From positions 1-47,624 of the forward strand of contig JADGEK010000032.1 in assembly GCA_016744395.1 (NCBI GenBank): a stretch of 47,624 bases of DNA, written 5' to 3'. The translations under genes and the position numbers were made by a program. Positions 7,921 through 15,876 of this stretch are shown in pieces. Position 1 is the stretch's first letter. Each line of letters starts with the position of its first letter. The stretch is from Gammaproteobacteria bacterium. Its GTDB lineage: Bacteria > Pseudomonadota > Gammaproteobacteria > GRL18. The notes beneath the pieces are model-generated. The model was given only the letters and a program-made list of their open reading frames with translations. It was not told the origin of the DNA and ran no database searches.

Positions 7921-8542
7921 TCTAAGTTCTAATATAGATTCATACTAAACATCAGACAGTATTAGCCAACACTTAATTTGTCGATCATGACCTAAATTGC
8001 AGCCATTAAAAGCTGAAATATTTTTGGTCATTTTTCCTGATAGCAGCCATTCCCAACTGTTCAAAATTAGTTATAAGAATACTCTGAATATAGTCGAGAT
8101 ACGCTCCCAATCTGCTTAATTAATGTTTTCTTATAATAATCTCTGGAGTGAGAAGCTGTTATTTCAGTCATTCGTTAAAACGCTCCAAACGCCAGTTCGA
8201 AATATTTTTCTAAGTTTGAAATTATTTAAAAAGCAGTCATTTATAACCAAAGAATATTCATATTTTTACGTCCAGTAAAATGGGTAAAGTACAAATAACT
8301 GACATTTTTTCTTGCATGTAATGATGGTTAAAATAGCTCTTTTGGGATGTGGAACAGACATTTATCTGTTTAATAAATTAGAGTATTATTTGAACTAATT
8401 TTCAGTTAAGCGACTCTTTTGTTTAGGATATAAAAAATGGATTGAATGCTTAGAAAAATCAGTATTAGAATAAGAAATTTTTTGAATAGTGGTAATTTTA
8501 TTGATATTATTCTAAATTTTTAGCAAACTTAAATGTGAATAT
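7921..8542. other. gene-free region between IS relic and two-component system
   Basis: 622 bp of AT-rich sequence with no credible reading frame or RNA gene. It holds two exact copies of gcagccatt (7999-8007, 8043-8051), a near copy gcagtcatt (8233-8241) and a 6-bp hairpin aacaga/tctgtt (8353-8370). It is probably decayed mobile or intergenic sequence trailing the minus-strand histidine kinase gene. Confidence 0.5.
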
Positions 8543-9904
8543 TTAATTAATCTCAATTGTAATATTGATCTGTAACCCACCTAAAGATGGTGAATCCTTA
8601 AACTCGATTGTGCCAGCATAAAGTTTAACAATATCATTAACAATTGAAAGCCCCAACCCATGCCCATCAACCGATTCATCCAGACGGGTGCCACGATGGA
8701 TTAATGAGGCCAATTGCTCTTTTTTAATACTCTGCCCATCATCTTCAATCATGATGTTAATTTTATCAGATACCATATCTGAATGGTTGATAACTTCCCT
8801 GCTAACAAAAACATTAATGGTATTATTCGCCCATTTACAGGCATTATCAAGTAAGTTACCCATTAGTTCAAGCATATCTTCCCGATCACCAAAAATCATC
8901 ATCGTTTTATCAATTTGAGTATTTATAATTAGATCACGATGCGAATAGATTTTTTTTACTACACCGATTAGTTCAGGTATTTCTTGTACCGCATTAAAGC
9001 GTTGTGCCGAACAACCTTTACCCGCAAGTCTGGCTCTTTTTAGCTCGCGATTAATTAATTGATTGATCCGTTGCACCTGTTTTTTTGCATTAATCAAGTT
9101 AGAGTGAGTCTTTTCATCTCGTTCATCAGAATGCCCGTGCAAATATTGAAATAGCAAATTAAGAGGCGATTTAAGAGCATGTGATAAATTACCCAGTGCA
9201 TTTCTAGAGCGTTCTAAACGTTTTTCGAGTAGAGTTAAAAGATGATTCACCTCTCGAACCAAAGGTAACACTTCTGAAGGGACATTTTCTGATAATTTAA
9301 ACAATTCACCTTCTCCAAGATGTTTAATATCTAAAAGAACTGGTTCAAGACGTTTAAACGAAAGTCTTAAAATAACACTTTGTAAAACTAACAAAATAGC
9401 GAGTCCAAAGAAAGAGAGGATTAAAAAATATTTTTTAAATTTAAGCTTTTGGATGTTAATCGCACTTAAATCTTCTGCCAATGCAATGGCAATATTATGG
9501 CCGTCTTTATTAAATGCCATATTAATTTGCAATAGTTTTTGATCTCTTGGACCATCAAAAATATTTAATATTCGTTCTCCAGGTTTAAGTTTAGGCATGA
9601 TGAGTGATTGATCCCAAAGAGAACGGGAGTATATGCTGGGAATATTGTTCAGTGTAATAACAAAATAATGCCCTGAAAAGGGTTGTTGATAAACGGGGGG
9701 CATTTTATCTTTTTTCAATGATATCGTATCTGAATTTACTTCTAAAGCGGCTAATACGCTTTCAATATCATGTTCAAGTCGTGAGCCAACAAACTCATGG
9801 GTTAAGTCATCCATTGATTGTTGACCTAAAAACCACAGGAGCATAAATAGAAATAATAAACTAGCCGAGAGTACAATCTGTAATCGATGTTCCAGGGAAT
9901 TCAT
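8543..9904 (-). CDS. sensor histidine kinase (PhoQ/QseC-like)
   Basis: Inner-membrane sensor kinase of 453 residues. It has a membrane helix at 8-27, a periplasmic sensor domain of about 130 residues, a second helix at 159-179, a HAMP-like linker, a HisKA domain with the phospho-acceptor His242 in SHALKSPL, then the ATP-binding domain with N-box Asn350/Asn354, G1 EDDG (387-390) and G2 GHGLGLS (414-420). All catalytic motifs are intact. The HALKSPL H-box is typical of PhoQ-like kinases. It lies just downstream of the response regulator (26-bp gap), so the two are co-transcribed. The signal is unknown. The neighbouring cytochrome and PepSY genes suggest a redox or envelope signal, which is inference. 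Confidence 0.93.
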   Translation of the reverse strand: MNSLEHRLQIVLSASLLFLFMLLWFLGQQSMDDLTHEFVGSRLEHDIESVLAALEVNSDTISLKKDKMPPVYQQPFSGHYFVITLNNIPSIYSRSLWDQSLIMPKLKPGERILNIFDGPRDQKLLQINMAFNKDGHNIAIALAEDLSAINIQKLKFKKYFLILSFFGLAILLVLQSVILRLSFKRLEPVLLDIKHLGEGELFKLSENVPSEVLPLVREVNHLLTLLEKRLERSRNALGNLSHALKSPLNLLFQYLHGHSDERDEKTHSNLINAKKQVQRINQLINRELKRARLAGKGCSAQRFNAVQEIPELIGVVKKIYSHRDLIINTQIDKTMMIFGDREDMLELMGNLLDNACKWANNTINVFVSREVINHSDMVSDKINIMIEDDGQSIKKEQLASLIHRGTRLDESVDGHGLGLSIVNDIVKLYAGTIEFKDSPSLGGLQINITIEIN

Positions 9905-9930
9905 TGAAAAGCCTTTAGCCGATAATGTTA

Positions 9931-10596
9931 TTAAAGAGTATCCATAAAAATATAACCCTGGCCTCTTCGAGTCACGATCCTTTCTTTACCTAATTTTTCT
10001 CGTAAACGCCGAATGTAAACTTCAATTAGATTGCTGTCTTTATCAAAACCTTGCTCATATACATGTTCAGTTAAGCGTGTTTTAGAAAGCACTTTACCTG
10101 GGTTGAGCATAAAGTAGCGCAGTAATCTAAATTCTGTGCCAGTCAGTTGTAATGTTTCATGGCCTTGTATTATCAGTTGCTGGCACTCTTCATCCAGTTT
10201 CAAATCACCACATTGTAATAATTTTCCCACCTTATCATGAGTTCGTCTTAATAAGGCCTGGATCCTCATTACCAATTCTTCAACGTGAAAGGGTTTTCCT
10301 AGGTAATCATCAGCTCCTGCTTTAAAACCATCAATGCGTTCATGCCATGAATCACGAGCGGTTAGGATAATAACGGGGAGCTTATTCTCTTTTTGTCGCC
10401 AGTTACTCAACACTTCAAGCCCTGAACGCTGAGGGAGACCCAAATCAAGGATCACAATATCATAGGATTCTTCATCACCCATAAATTCTGCATCAATGCC
10501 ATTATCTACAATATCGACTGCAAAACCTTTACTGGATAATTCCTTTTGTAAGTTTTGGGATAGTTCTGTATCATCTTCAACCAGTAATAAACGCAT
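9931..10596 (-). CDS. OmpR-family response regulator
   Basis: DNA-binding response regulator of 221 residues. The receiver domain has the acidic pair at 8-9 (VEDD), phospho-acceptor Asp51 (VILDLGLP), LTARD near 77-81 and the KPF lysine near 101. The C-terminal winged helix (about 128-221) shows TGTEFRLLRYF and the ending EVYIRRLREKLG...RRGQGYIF of the OmpR/PhoB family. It pairs with the kinase immediately downstream. Likely targets are the adjacent PepSY/diheme-cytochrome genes and the divergent cytochrome operon, where an 18-bp inverted repeat sits; this link is inferred from position only. Confidence 0.94.
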   Translation of the reverse strand: MRLLLVEDDTELSQNLQKELSSKGFAVDIVDNGIDAEFMGDEESYDIVILDLGLPQRSGLEVLSNWRQKENKLPVIILTARDSWHERIDGFKAGADDYLGKPFHVEELVMRIQALLRRTHDKVGKLLQCGDLKLDEECQQLIIQGHETLQLTGTEFRLLRYFMLNPGKVLSKTRLTEHVYEQGFDKDSNLIEVYIRRLREKLGKERIVTRRGQGYIFMDTL

Positions 10597-10625
10597 GCTT
10601 TAATAGTCATTTTTTTTATAAATAT

Positions 10626-10645
10626 CTCGGCCGCAAGCGACCGAG
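10626..10645. other. imperfect hairpin upstream of the response regulator
   Basis: A 9-bp stem with one mismatch (ctcggccgc / gcgaccgag) and a 2-nt apex lies just upstream of the regulator start and is followed on the plus strand by tttta. It could end minus-strand transcription coming from the PepSY gene or act as an operator; undecided. Confidence 0.35.
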
Positions 10646-10808
10646 TTTTAAAACAAGTCCAGCTGGTCTGAATGTCTTTCTTTTTGATCTAACTCAACTA
10701 GCTATTCTTGAACGTACTTTCAAATTGTTTCTTCATTTGCATTACACCACTAGGTGGTTGCCTGGGTATACTTCTGAGATGATGCGTATTTCTTTGAATC
10801 TCCATGTA

Positions 10809-10851
10809 CTGAATAGTGTAGACAGTGCTTGTCCCTGTCTACACTATTCAG
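10809..10851. repeat. 17-bp perfect inverted repeat overlapping the PepSY stop
   Basis: Arms ctgaatagtgtagacag (10809-10825) and ctgtctacactattcag (10835-10851) are perfectly complementary around a 9-nt loop. The right arm contains the stop codon of the PepSY-like gene. There is no T-run on either strand, so it looks more like a REP-type palindrome than a plain terminator, although it may still stabilise or end the PepSY transcript. Confidence 0.75.
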
Positions 10852-11243
10852 CACGGGGAGCCCCCAAGATTTTCGCTACACTCCGTTAAAACTTGAGCAG
10901 TCAGTGCATCAACCTCAATTTCTAACACAATACCTTCATCATTAATGTATTCAATTTCATAAATGAATGTATGGTTGCCCTCGTGAGTAGACTTTTGTTT
11001 TAACTTAACTTCGAGTAATCGATTAATGTTATGCGTTGACAGTTTATTGAGTATGTTTTCTAAAGCACTTATTTTTCCCGAAACTATCAATGCTTTAATG
11101 GCATAAGTTTGGCCATTATTTTCCTCATGATTGTCAGCAAAATCTATCTCTGCATAAGTGTAATTTGTTAACAATAGATGAGTAAATAACAGCATAACTA
11201 TCAAAACAATGTTTTTTGGTTTAGTCATATATTTTCTAATCAT
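10848..11243 (-). CDS. PepSY-like exported protein
   Basis: Exported protein of 131 residues with an N-terminal hydrophobic segment (about 12-30) and likely cleavage after NYTYA. The region about 45-125 fits one PepSY unit: a helix (AIKALIVSGKISALENILNK), a strand, and IYEIEYINDEGIVLEIEVDA followed by LTAQVL. PepSY domains are known as periplasmic binding or inhibitory modules and are often coded beside two-component systems and cytochromes b. It is the second gene after the diheme cytochrome (23-bp gap). AAGG lies upstream of the ATG. Confidence 0.65.
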   Translation of the reverse strand: MIRKYMTKPKNIVLIVMLLFTHLLLTNYTYAEIDFADNHEENNGQTYAIKALIVSGKISALENILNKLSTHNINRLLEVKLKQKSTHEGNHTFIYEIEYINDEGIVLEIEVDALTAQVLTECSENLGGSPC

Positions 11244-11266
11244 AAGGTGACCTTTATATCATTCTA

Positions 11267-11839
11267 TCACATCTTATATTCAGTACGATTTGAATAGTTT
11301 TGACTCTGTTCGGGAAAATTTACCTCATCTTTATTATAGTCTCCCAATTGAGCATCCTGATGACAATTATCACATTGTCCCATACTATCCCTATTTAATT
11401 TATTGTGTTCTGGATTGTGCTTATTAATAAAAAAGGGCGTTTTTGTGATCCGTAAAGGAACTGGGTTATAGTTTAGCGATTGAAGAATTTTAATTGAAAT
11501 TTCATCATTCACATGCCCTGCAGAATTATCTAATAAATATCGTCTCATGGTTCTTATTTCCACCTCTGTTAATTTAACAGGCTGGCCAAAGTGATCATCT
11601 AAGTTATTTATCATTTTCTCCCATGATATTCCATGCATCAAACCAGCCTGATAAGAAAAGTGACAACTGCCACATAACTCATTGTATTGCTCAAATTTCA
11701 CAGATGATATACCACTTTTTTTACTCTCAAACCAGCGTTTAAAGATCCCAGCTTCATCACCATCGGCAGAAGCGTTCAACGTAATGCTTATTATTGACAG
11801 TGTCATGATAACTTTAGACAGGTTGATAAGTTTTTGCAT
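11267..11839 (-). CDS. diheme cytochrome c (DHC type)
   Basis: Periplasmic c-type cytochrome of 190 residues with a signal peptide (cleavage near NASA, residues 22-25). It has two haem sites, CGSCH at 56-60 and CDNCH at 156-160. The spacing of about 95 residues and the GISWEKMINNLDDHFGQPV segment fit the dihaem cytochrome c (DHC) family, described as a partner of membrane cytochromes b. It is first in a minus-strand unit with the PepSY gene and is divergent from the octahaem operon. GGAG precedes the ATG, but that site lies inside a perfect hairpin at 11845-11869, so translation may be controlled by structure. Confidence 0.85.
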   Translation of the reverse strand: MQKLINLSKVIMTLSIISITLNASADGDEAGIFKRWFESKKSGISSVKFEQYNELCGSCHFSYQAGLMHGISWEKMINNLDDHFGQPVKLTEVEIRTMRRYLLDNSAGHVNDEISIKILQSLNYNPVPLRITKTPFFINKHNPEHNKLNRDSMGQCDNCHQDAQLGDYNKDEVNFPEQSQNYSNRTEYKM

Positions 11840-11844
11840 AAATA

Positions 11845-11869
11845 ACTCCAGAAATAGTTTTTCTGGAGT
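11845..11869 (-). promoter_or_regulatory. hairpin covering the diheme cytochrome ribosome-binding site
   Basis: In the minus-strand mRNA, ACUCCAGAAA and UUUCUGGAGU form a perfect 10-bp stem around a 5-nt loop, ending 5 bases before the ATG. The GGAG Shine-Dalgarno sequence is paired inside the stem. This arrangement is typical of translational control by an RNA switch, thermometer or binding protein. Confidence 0.6.
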
Positions 11870-11882
11870 GTATCAAGTCAAA

Positions 11883-12012
11883 ATGAATTGAAACTGAAAA
11901 CACATCTTTTTCTTAAATTTTAGACTGGCGTCCTATTTACTCACAAATCATCATCATTGAAACTAATTGATTAAGATAGAAACAAAGCAGTATTTTTTCA
12001 GTTTCAATTCAT
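11883..12012. promoter_or_regulatory. divergent promoter region with 18-bp inverted repeat
   Basis: The arm atgaattgaaactgaaaa (11883-11900) is repeated as its exact reverse complement at 11995-12012, 94 bp apart. The 9-mer attgaaact occurs in the left arm (11887-11895), again in direct orientation at 11956-11964, and inverted in the right arm (12000-12008). The region separates the diheme cytochrome gene from the reductase operon. A regulator that binds both ends and bridges or loops the two promoters is plausible. Confidence 0.6.
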
Positions 12013-12111
12013 CTTTAGGTGGTATTGTTAGAATATGGAATTAAGCAATACATCGTTTGATCCTTGAAATTGAGATACTAGCTTGTAATAAAGAGACACG
12101 AGAATAATATT

Positions 12112-13392
12112 ATGACCACAGATAGCCTGACATTCATTATTTTTGGTGTGATATTAGCACAGATTTTGATTGCTTCTGCTCTTGTTTTCTACCGTCATAA
12201 ACGTAAATACAGGGAATTTGACGCACAAGAGACTGTTCATACCCGTGTTTCTAAGCTGTTACCTCAAGTATCTAAACCCAAAGAAGAAATGTTTGTTCAA
12301 GAATCATTCTGGGAAGGATTTAAAGAATTCTCTGTCCAACGCAGGGAATTAGAAGATAATAACCACTCTATCTGCTCCTTTTATCTTATACCACTTGATG
12401 GTAAACCTTTACCTGTCTTCAAACCAGGCCAGTTTCTAACATTCAAATTGCTCATTGAAGATCTGGTTACCCATGAATCCAAAAACGTAGTACGTTGTTA
12501 TTCACTCTCTGATGCACCCCATCCTGACTACTATCGAATATCGATCAAACAAGTGCCTGCACCCATTAATAAGCTTGATGTACCACCAGGCCTTTCCTCC
12601 AGTTTCTTCCATGATCAGGTTCAGAAAGGCAGCAAGGTTTTGGTTAAGGCACCATCAGGGCATTTCCATCTGATGGAAAATAAACATTTACCCATTGTAT
12701 TAATTGGTGGTGGCATTGGTATCACCCCAATGTTAAGCATTCTTAACACAGTATTAGAACAAGAAGCAAATATTGATGTCTGGCTCTATTATGGTATACG
12801 TAATGGTGATGAGCATATCATGAAGGCACACCTACAGGCACTTGCCAGAGAGCATGATAACTTCCACTTGCATGTCTGCTACAGTGCACCCAATGAGAGT
12901 GATGTTGATGGTATTGATTATCAGCACAACGCCAGAGTTGGTATTCCTTTGCTGAGAGCCACTCTTAAATTGATGCGCTATCAATTCTATATTTGCGGTC
13001 CCAAACCTATGATGGAAAGTCTGGTACCTAAACTGGAAGATTGGGGTGTGAAAAGAGATGATATTTACTATGAATCCTTTGGTCCTGCTACGCTGAATAA
13101 ACATAAAAAAACAGCACAGGTAATGAGCAGTGGACATCTCATCAATATCACCTTCAGTAAAATAGGTAAAAGTATCCAATGGGATCCTGCAGCAGATTCG
13201 CTACTAGAATTTGCTGAAGCCAATAACATTGTCGTAGAGTCAGGTTGCCGTGCCGGTAGTTGTGGCTCATGTCAGACAGCATTGAAAGATGGTGAAGTTG
13301 ACTATAACCAAGAACCTGATGCGGATGTTTCTCCAGGGCACTGTCTATTATGTATTTCTAAACCGAACAGCAACCTGATATTGGAACTTTAG
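12112..13392 (+). CDS. membrane-anchored FAD/NAD(P)H/2Fe-2S reductase
   Basis: Electron-input protein of 426 residues. It has an N-terminal membrane helix (about 5-27), an FAD-binding domain with RCYS at 128-131, an NAD(P)-binding domain with GGGIGITPM at 199-207 and CGPKPM at 295-300, and a C-terminal plant-type 2Fe-2S domain with cysteines 379, 384, 387 and 414 (CX4CX2C plus one). This is the layout of NqrF- and PaaE-like reductases. The helix anchors it to the inner membrane next to the cytochrome b coded 9 bp downstream. It should oxidise NAD(P)H and pass single electrons on. First gene of a three-gene cytochrome operon. Confidence 0.9.
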   Translation: MTTDSLTFIIFGVILAQILIASALVFYRHKRKYREFDAQETVHTRVSKLLPQVSKPKEEMFVQESFWEGFKEFSVQRRELEDNNHSICSFYLIPLDGKPLPVFKPGQFLTFKLLIEDLVTHESKNVVRCYSLSDAPHPDYYRISIKQVPAPINKLDVPPGLSSSFFHDQVQKGSKVLVKAPSGHFHLMENKHLPIVLIGGGIGITPMLSILNTVLEQEANIDVWLYYGIRNGDEHIMKAHLQALAREHDNFHLHVCYSAPNESDVDGIDYQHNARVGIPLLRATLKLMRYQFYICGPKPMMESLVPKLEDWGVKRDDIYYESFGPATLNKHKKTAQVMSSGHLINITFSKIGKSIQWDPAADSLLEFAEANNIVVESGCRAGSCGSCQTALKDGEVDYNQEPDADVSPGHCLLCISKPNSNLILEL

Positions 13393-13401
13393 GAAATTAG
13401 C

Positions 13402-13980
13402 ATGGAACGTTCACTTATACGTAAAGAAGTTACTCCCTTTCTCATAATGTTCGGAGCGTTGATCTTAGCAACCATGATCATCGATGCCTTGCTACATCAG
13501 TTTGAACTGGTTTGGATTGGACGCTACTTAGGTATCCCTGGAACCATTCTGATACTGCTGTCATTCTTTTACTCAATGCGTAAGCGTAAGGTGATTCAGT
13601 TTGGTAAACCGAAAAGTTTACTTATTCTACATGAGACACTCACCTGGATGGGTGCATTGATGATTTTGGTACATGCAGGGATCCATATCTATGCCATTCT
13701 TCCGTGGCTGGCTCTGATTGCTATGTTGATTAATGTTATTAGTGGCATGACGGGTAAATATTTGTTGGATCGCTCACGTCGTTTTCTGGCTGAAAAGAAA
13801 ACTGTCTATATACAGCAGGGTCTATCTGAAGAGGTGGTTGAAAAGAAACTGTTCTGGGATGCAACCACTTTCGATTTGATGAAAAAATGGCGTGCAGTAC
13901 ATTTACCCATTTCTCTGGCTTTTGCTGTGCTTGGTATTACTCATATTATCAGCATCTTTCTTTTCTGGGAATGGATATGA
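13402..13980 (+). CDS. membrane cytochrome b with two HX13H pairs
   Basis: Integral membrane protein of 192 residues with about five hydrophobic helices. Two helices each carry a pair of histidines spaced by 13 residues: His77/His91 and His167/His181. This HX13H pattern in two helices is the signature of the ferric-reductase/NOX/MsrQ group, where two b haems are stacked across the membrane. His95 is an extra. The usual flavin domain is absent but is supplied by the gene just upstream, so the pair looks like a split flavocytochrome. Its stop overlaps the start of the octahaem gene by ATGA, implying coupled translation. Haem binding is inferred from the pattern. Confidence 0.82.
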   Translation: MERSLIRKEVTPFLIMFGALILATMIIDALLHQFELVWIGRYLGIPGTILILLSFFYSMRKRKVIQFGKPKSLLILHETLTWMGALMILVHAGIHIYAILPWLALIAMLINVISGMTGKYLLDRSRRFLAEKKTVYIQQGLSEEVVEKKLFWDATTFDLMKKWRAVHLPISLAFAVLGITHIISIFLFWEWI

Positions 13981-14777
13981 AAAATAATACAATTCTTTAT
14001 ATTGTCACATTTAATCTGTTCATCCTTGTTATGCTGGCAATATTTGTTCCTCATTTAATGATCAGTCCAGGTAAGCCCATTGATGCTCATTCTGAACTTG
14101 ATACAGATTGCTTTGCCTGCCATACATCATTTTTCGGCAGCAATCCTGAAAAATGTATTGCCTGTCACAAAGTAGCAGAGATTGGCTTAAAAACTACAGA
14201 GGGACTAGCTATCTCTAAAGAGAAGAAGAATGTAGCCTTTCACCAGACATTGATTGAGGAGAATTGTATCGCCTGCCACAGCGATCACAAGGGTGTACAA
14301 GCCTTCCGCCCCATCAGCCAGTTTTCACATCAATTATTAGATCAAACACTGCAGGAACAATGTGATAATTGTCACATCAATCCAGACGATGCTCTGCACC
14401 GAAAAATCAAAGGCAACTGTGGACAGTGCCACAATCAGAAAGACTGGTTGCCAGCGACCTTTGCTCATGAAAAGTATTTCCGTTTTGACCCTGATCATAC
14501 GACTGAGTGTGAGACTTGCCACACCAATAACGACTACGCAGATTATACCTGCTATGGCTGTCATGAACATTCTCGTTCTAAGATCAGAGAAGAGCATGTT
14601 GAAGAAGGGATATACGATTATGAGATCTGTGTAGACTGTCATCGTAGTGGTGATGAAGATGAAGCAGAGCGTATTTGGAAGAGGAAACGATTTGAAGCAA
14701 GAAAAGTAAGACCGTTTGAGATAAATCAGTACAACAAAAGAAAGAGTAAACATCATGAAGATGATGATAACGATTAA
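13977..14777 (+). CDS. eight-haem c-type cytochrome
   Basis: Periplasmic, membrane-anchored cytochrome of 266 residues with an N-terminal helix (about 6-27) and eight CxxCH sites starting at residues 45, 60, 97, 129, 148, 178, 192 and 218. Additional histidines (for example His89, His104, His118, His164, His174) could act as sixth ligands. The tail is very rich in Lys/Arg then Asp (KRKSKHHEDDDND). It resembles multihaem cytochrome c3-like proteins; no active-site motif of octahaem nitrite or tetrathionate reductases (such as CxxCK) is seen, so it is probably an electron carrier. The ATG at 13977 overlaps the stop of the cytochrome b gene. An ATG 6 bp upstream is an alternative start. Confidence 0.9.
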   Translation: MKNNTILYIVTFNLFILVMLAIFVPHLMISPGKPIDAHSELDTDCFACHTSFFGSNPEKCIACHKVAEIGLKTTEGLAISKEKKNVAFHQTLIEENCIACHSDHKGVQAFRPISQFSHQLLDQTLQEQCDNCHINPDDALHRKIKGNCGQCHNQKDWLPATFAHEKYFRFDPDHTTECETCHTNNDYADYTCYGCHEHSRSKIREEHVEEGIYDYEICVDCHRSGDEDEAERIWKRKRFEARKVRPFEINQYNKRKSKHHEDDDND

Positions 14778-14928
14778 AACTGAATATGAGCAATTTTATG
14801 AGTCAAAAAGAAAACGTGCCAGAAATTTAGATAACTGGGATTTTGATAATGTTGATTCAAATACTGATAATAGAATATCAGAACAGGAAATGGTCGATGC
14901 ATTAATACAAAACAGGAAGCGGAAATAA
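14755..14928 (+). CDS. 57-residue EF-hand microprotein
   Basis: A short frame that starts inside the last codons of the octahaem gene, in another frame (ATG at 14755, with further ATGs at 14761 and 14764), and ends at 14928. The protein begins MKMMITIKTEYEQFYESKRK and contains the loop DSNTDNRISEQE, which matches the 12-residue EF-hand pattern (Asp 1, Asn 3, Asp 5, Ile 8, Glu 12), preceded by DFDNV and followed by MVDALIQ as flanking helices. No signal peptide is seen. It sits directly before a five-EF-hand gene and after the cytochrome operon. It may be a real small protein or a truncated EF-hand gene. Confidence 0.6.
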   Translation: MKMMITIKTEYEQFYESKRKRARNLDNWDFDNVDSNTDNRISEQEMVDALIQNRKRK

Positions 14929-15020
14929 AAGATTTAATATTTTGTATCAAAACTGATTGGTTAAAAACAGATGAGAATTCTATCATCAATTAAATCATCT
15001 TTAATACGTGGAGGTCTATC

Positions 15021-15773
15021 ATGGAAAAATTAAATAATACATTCATAAAAAGAAAGTCATTCGCTATTTTGGCTTTCTGTGTTATCACATCACTTTTCTA
15101 TATGCATTACCTACAGGCTGAACCATTGCCTCAGCGAGGACCAATTCCTTTTCGTTTTTATGATATTAACTCTAATGGCTCTATCAGCCAGGATGAATTT
15201 AATACAATACGAGGCCTACGAATGGAAAGTAGAGCTACTCAGGGTCGTCCAACGCAGAATATGGCTTTAGAACCCAACTTTAATCAATTCGATACCGATA
15301 AAGATGGGCAATTAAATCCAAATGAACTTACTCGTGGACAGCAGTCACAGAGACAAAAACGATGGGAAATGAGACAAGGCCAAGGAGTGGGTATGAGTGG
15401 TGATCGCAATATGTCAGGTTTTAAAGATTTTGATCAGGATCAGGATGGACTGTTAACCCCTGAAGAATTTACCTCTGGGATGCAGCAGCATATAAAAAAT
15501 TGTCAGAACATGAGACAGGGAACGGGTATACAAAAGAGACAAGGACTGGGTCGAAGTATGCGTCGTGGCCGTAATATGGCAAAATTTGAATACTTTGATG
15601 GCAATAATGATGGTTATATTAGCGAGCAGGAGCTGAATGAAGCCCGTAGCATGCGGATCAGCAGCAGAATACAGCAAGGCTACCAAATGAGAAATACCGA
15701 AAATATCACTCCCTTTCAGAATATTGATACCAACGCTGATGGTAAAATTTCTCAGGATGAATTTTCAGCTTAA
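15021..15773 (+). CDS. exported five-EF-hand calcium-binding protein
   Basis: Protein of 250 residues with an N-terminal hydrophobic segment (about 13-31), probably a signal peptide ending near LQAE, so it should act in the periplasm or at the surface. Five canonical EF-hand loops start at Asp48, Asp91, Asp138, Asp193 and Asp236, each with Gly at position 6 and Glu at position 12. The linkers are unusually rich in Arg, Gln, Met and Gly (RQGQG, MRQGTG). GGAGG is well placed before the ATG. It lies about 90 bp after the EF-hand microprotein, suggesting calcium binding is tied to the cytochrome system. Confidence 0.88.
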   Translation: MEKLNNTFIKRKSFAILAFCVITSLFYMHYLQAEPLPQRGPIPFRFYDINSNGSISQDEFNTIRGLRMESRATQGRPTQNMALEPNFNQFDTDKDGQLNPNELTRGQQSQRQKRWEMRQGQGVGMSGDRNMSGFKDFDQDQDGLLTPEEFTSGMQQHIKNCQNMRQGTGIQKRQGLGRSMRRGRNMAKFEYFDGNNDGYISEQELNEARSMRISSRIQQGYQMRNTENITPFQNIDTNADGKISQDEFSA

Positions 15774-15876
15774 CAAAAACAACATCAACTTGGAAGACAA
15801 AGACCTCAATAAGCTCTATTGCCTACAAGAATGTAGATAAGATGTTTGAGTAAAACTCAGGTGCATCTGGTGCTAA

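Noticed and set aside
12832..13179. 115-residue minus-strand frame inside the reductase gene
   Set aside because: Antisense to the conserved NAD-binding region; no independent coding evidence.
14337..14756. 139-residue minus-strand frame inside the octahaem cytochrome
   Set aside because: Antisense to eight regularly spaced CxxCH motifs; its hydrophobic look comes from reversed His/Cys/Asp codons.
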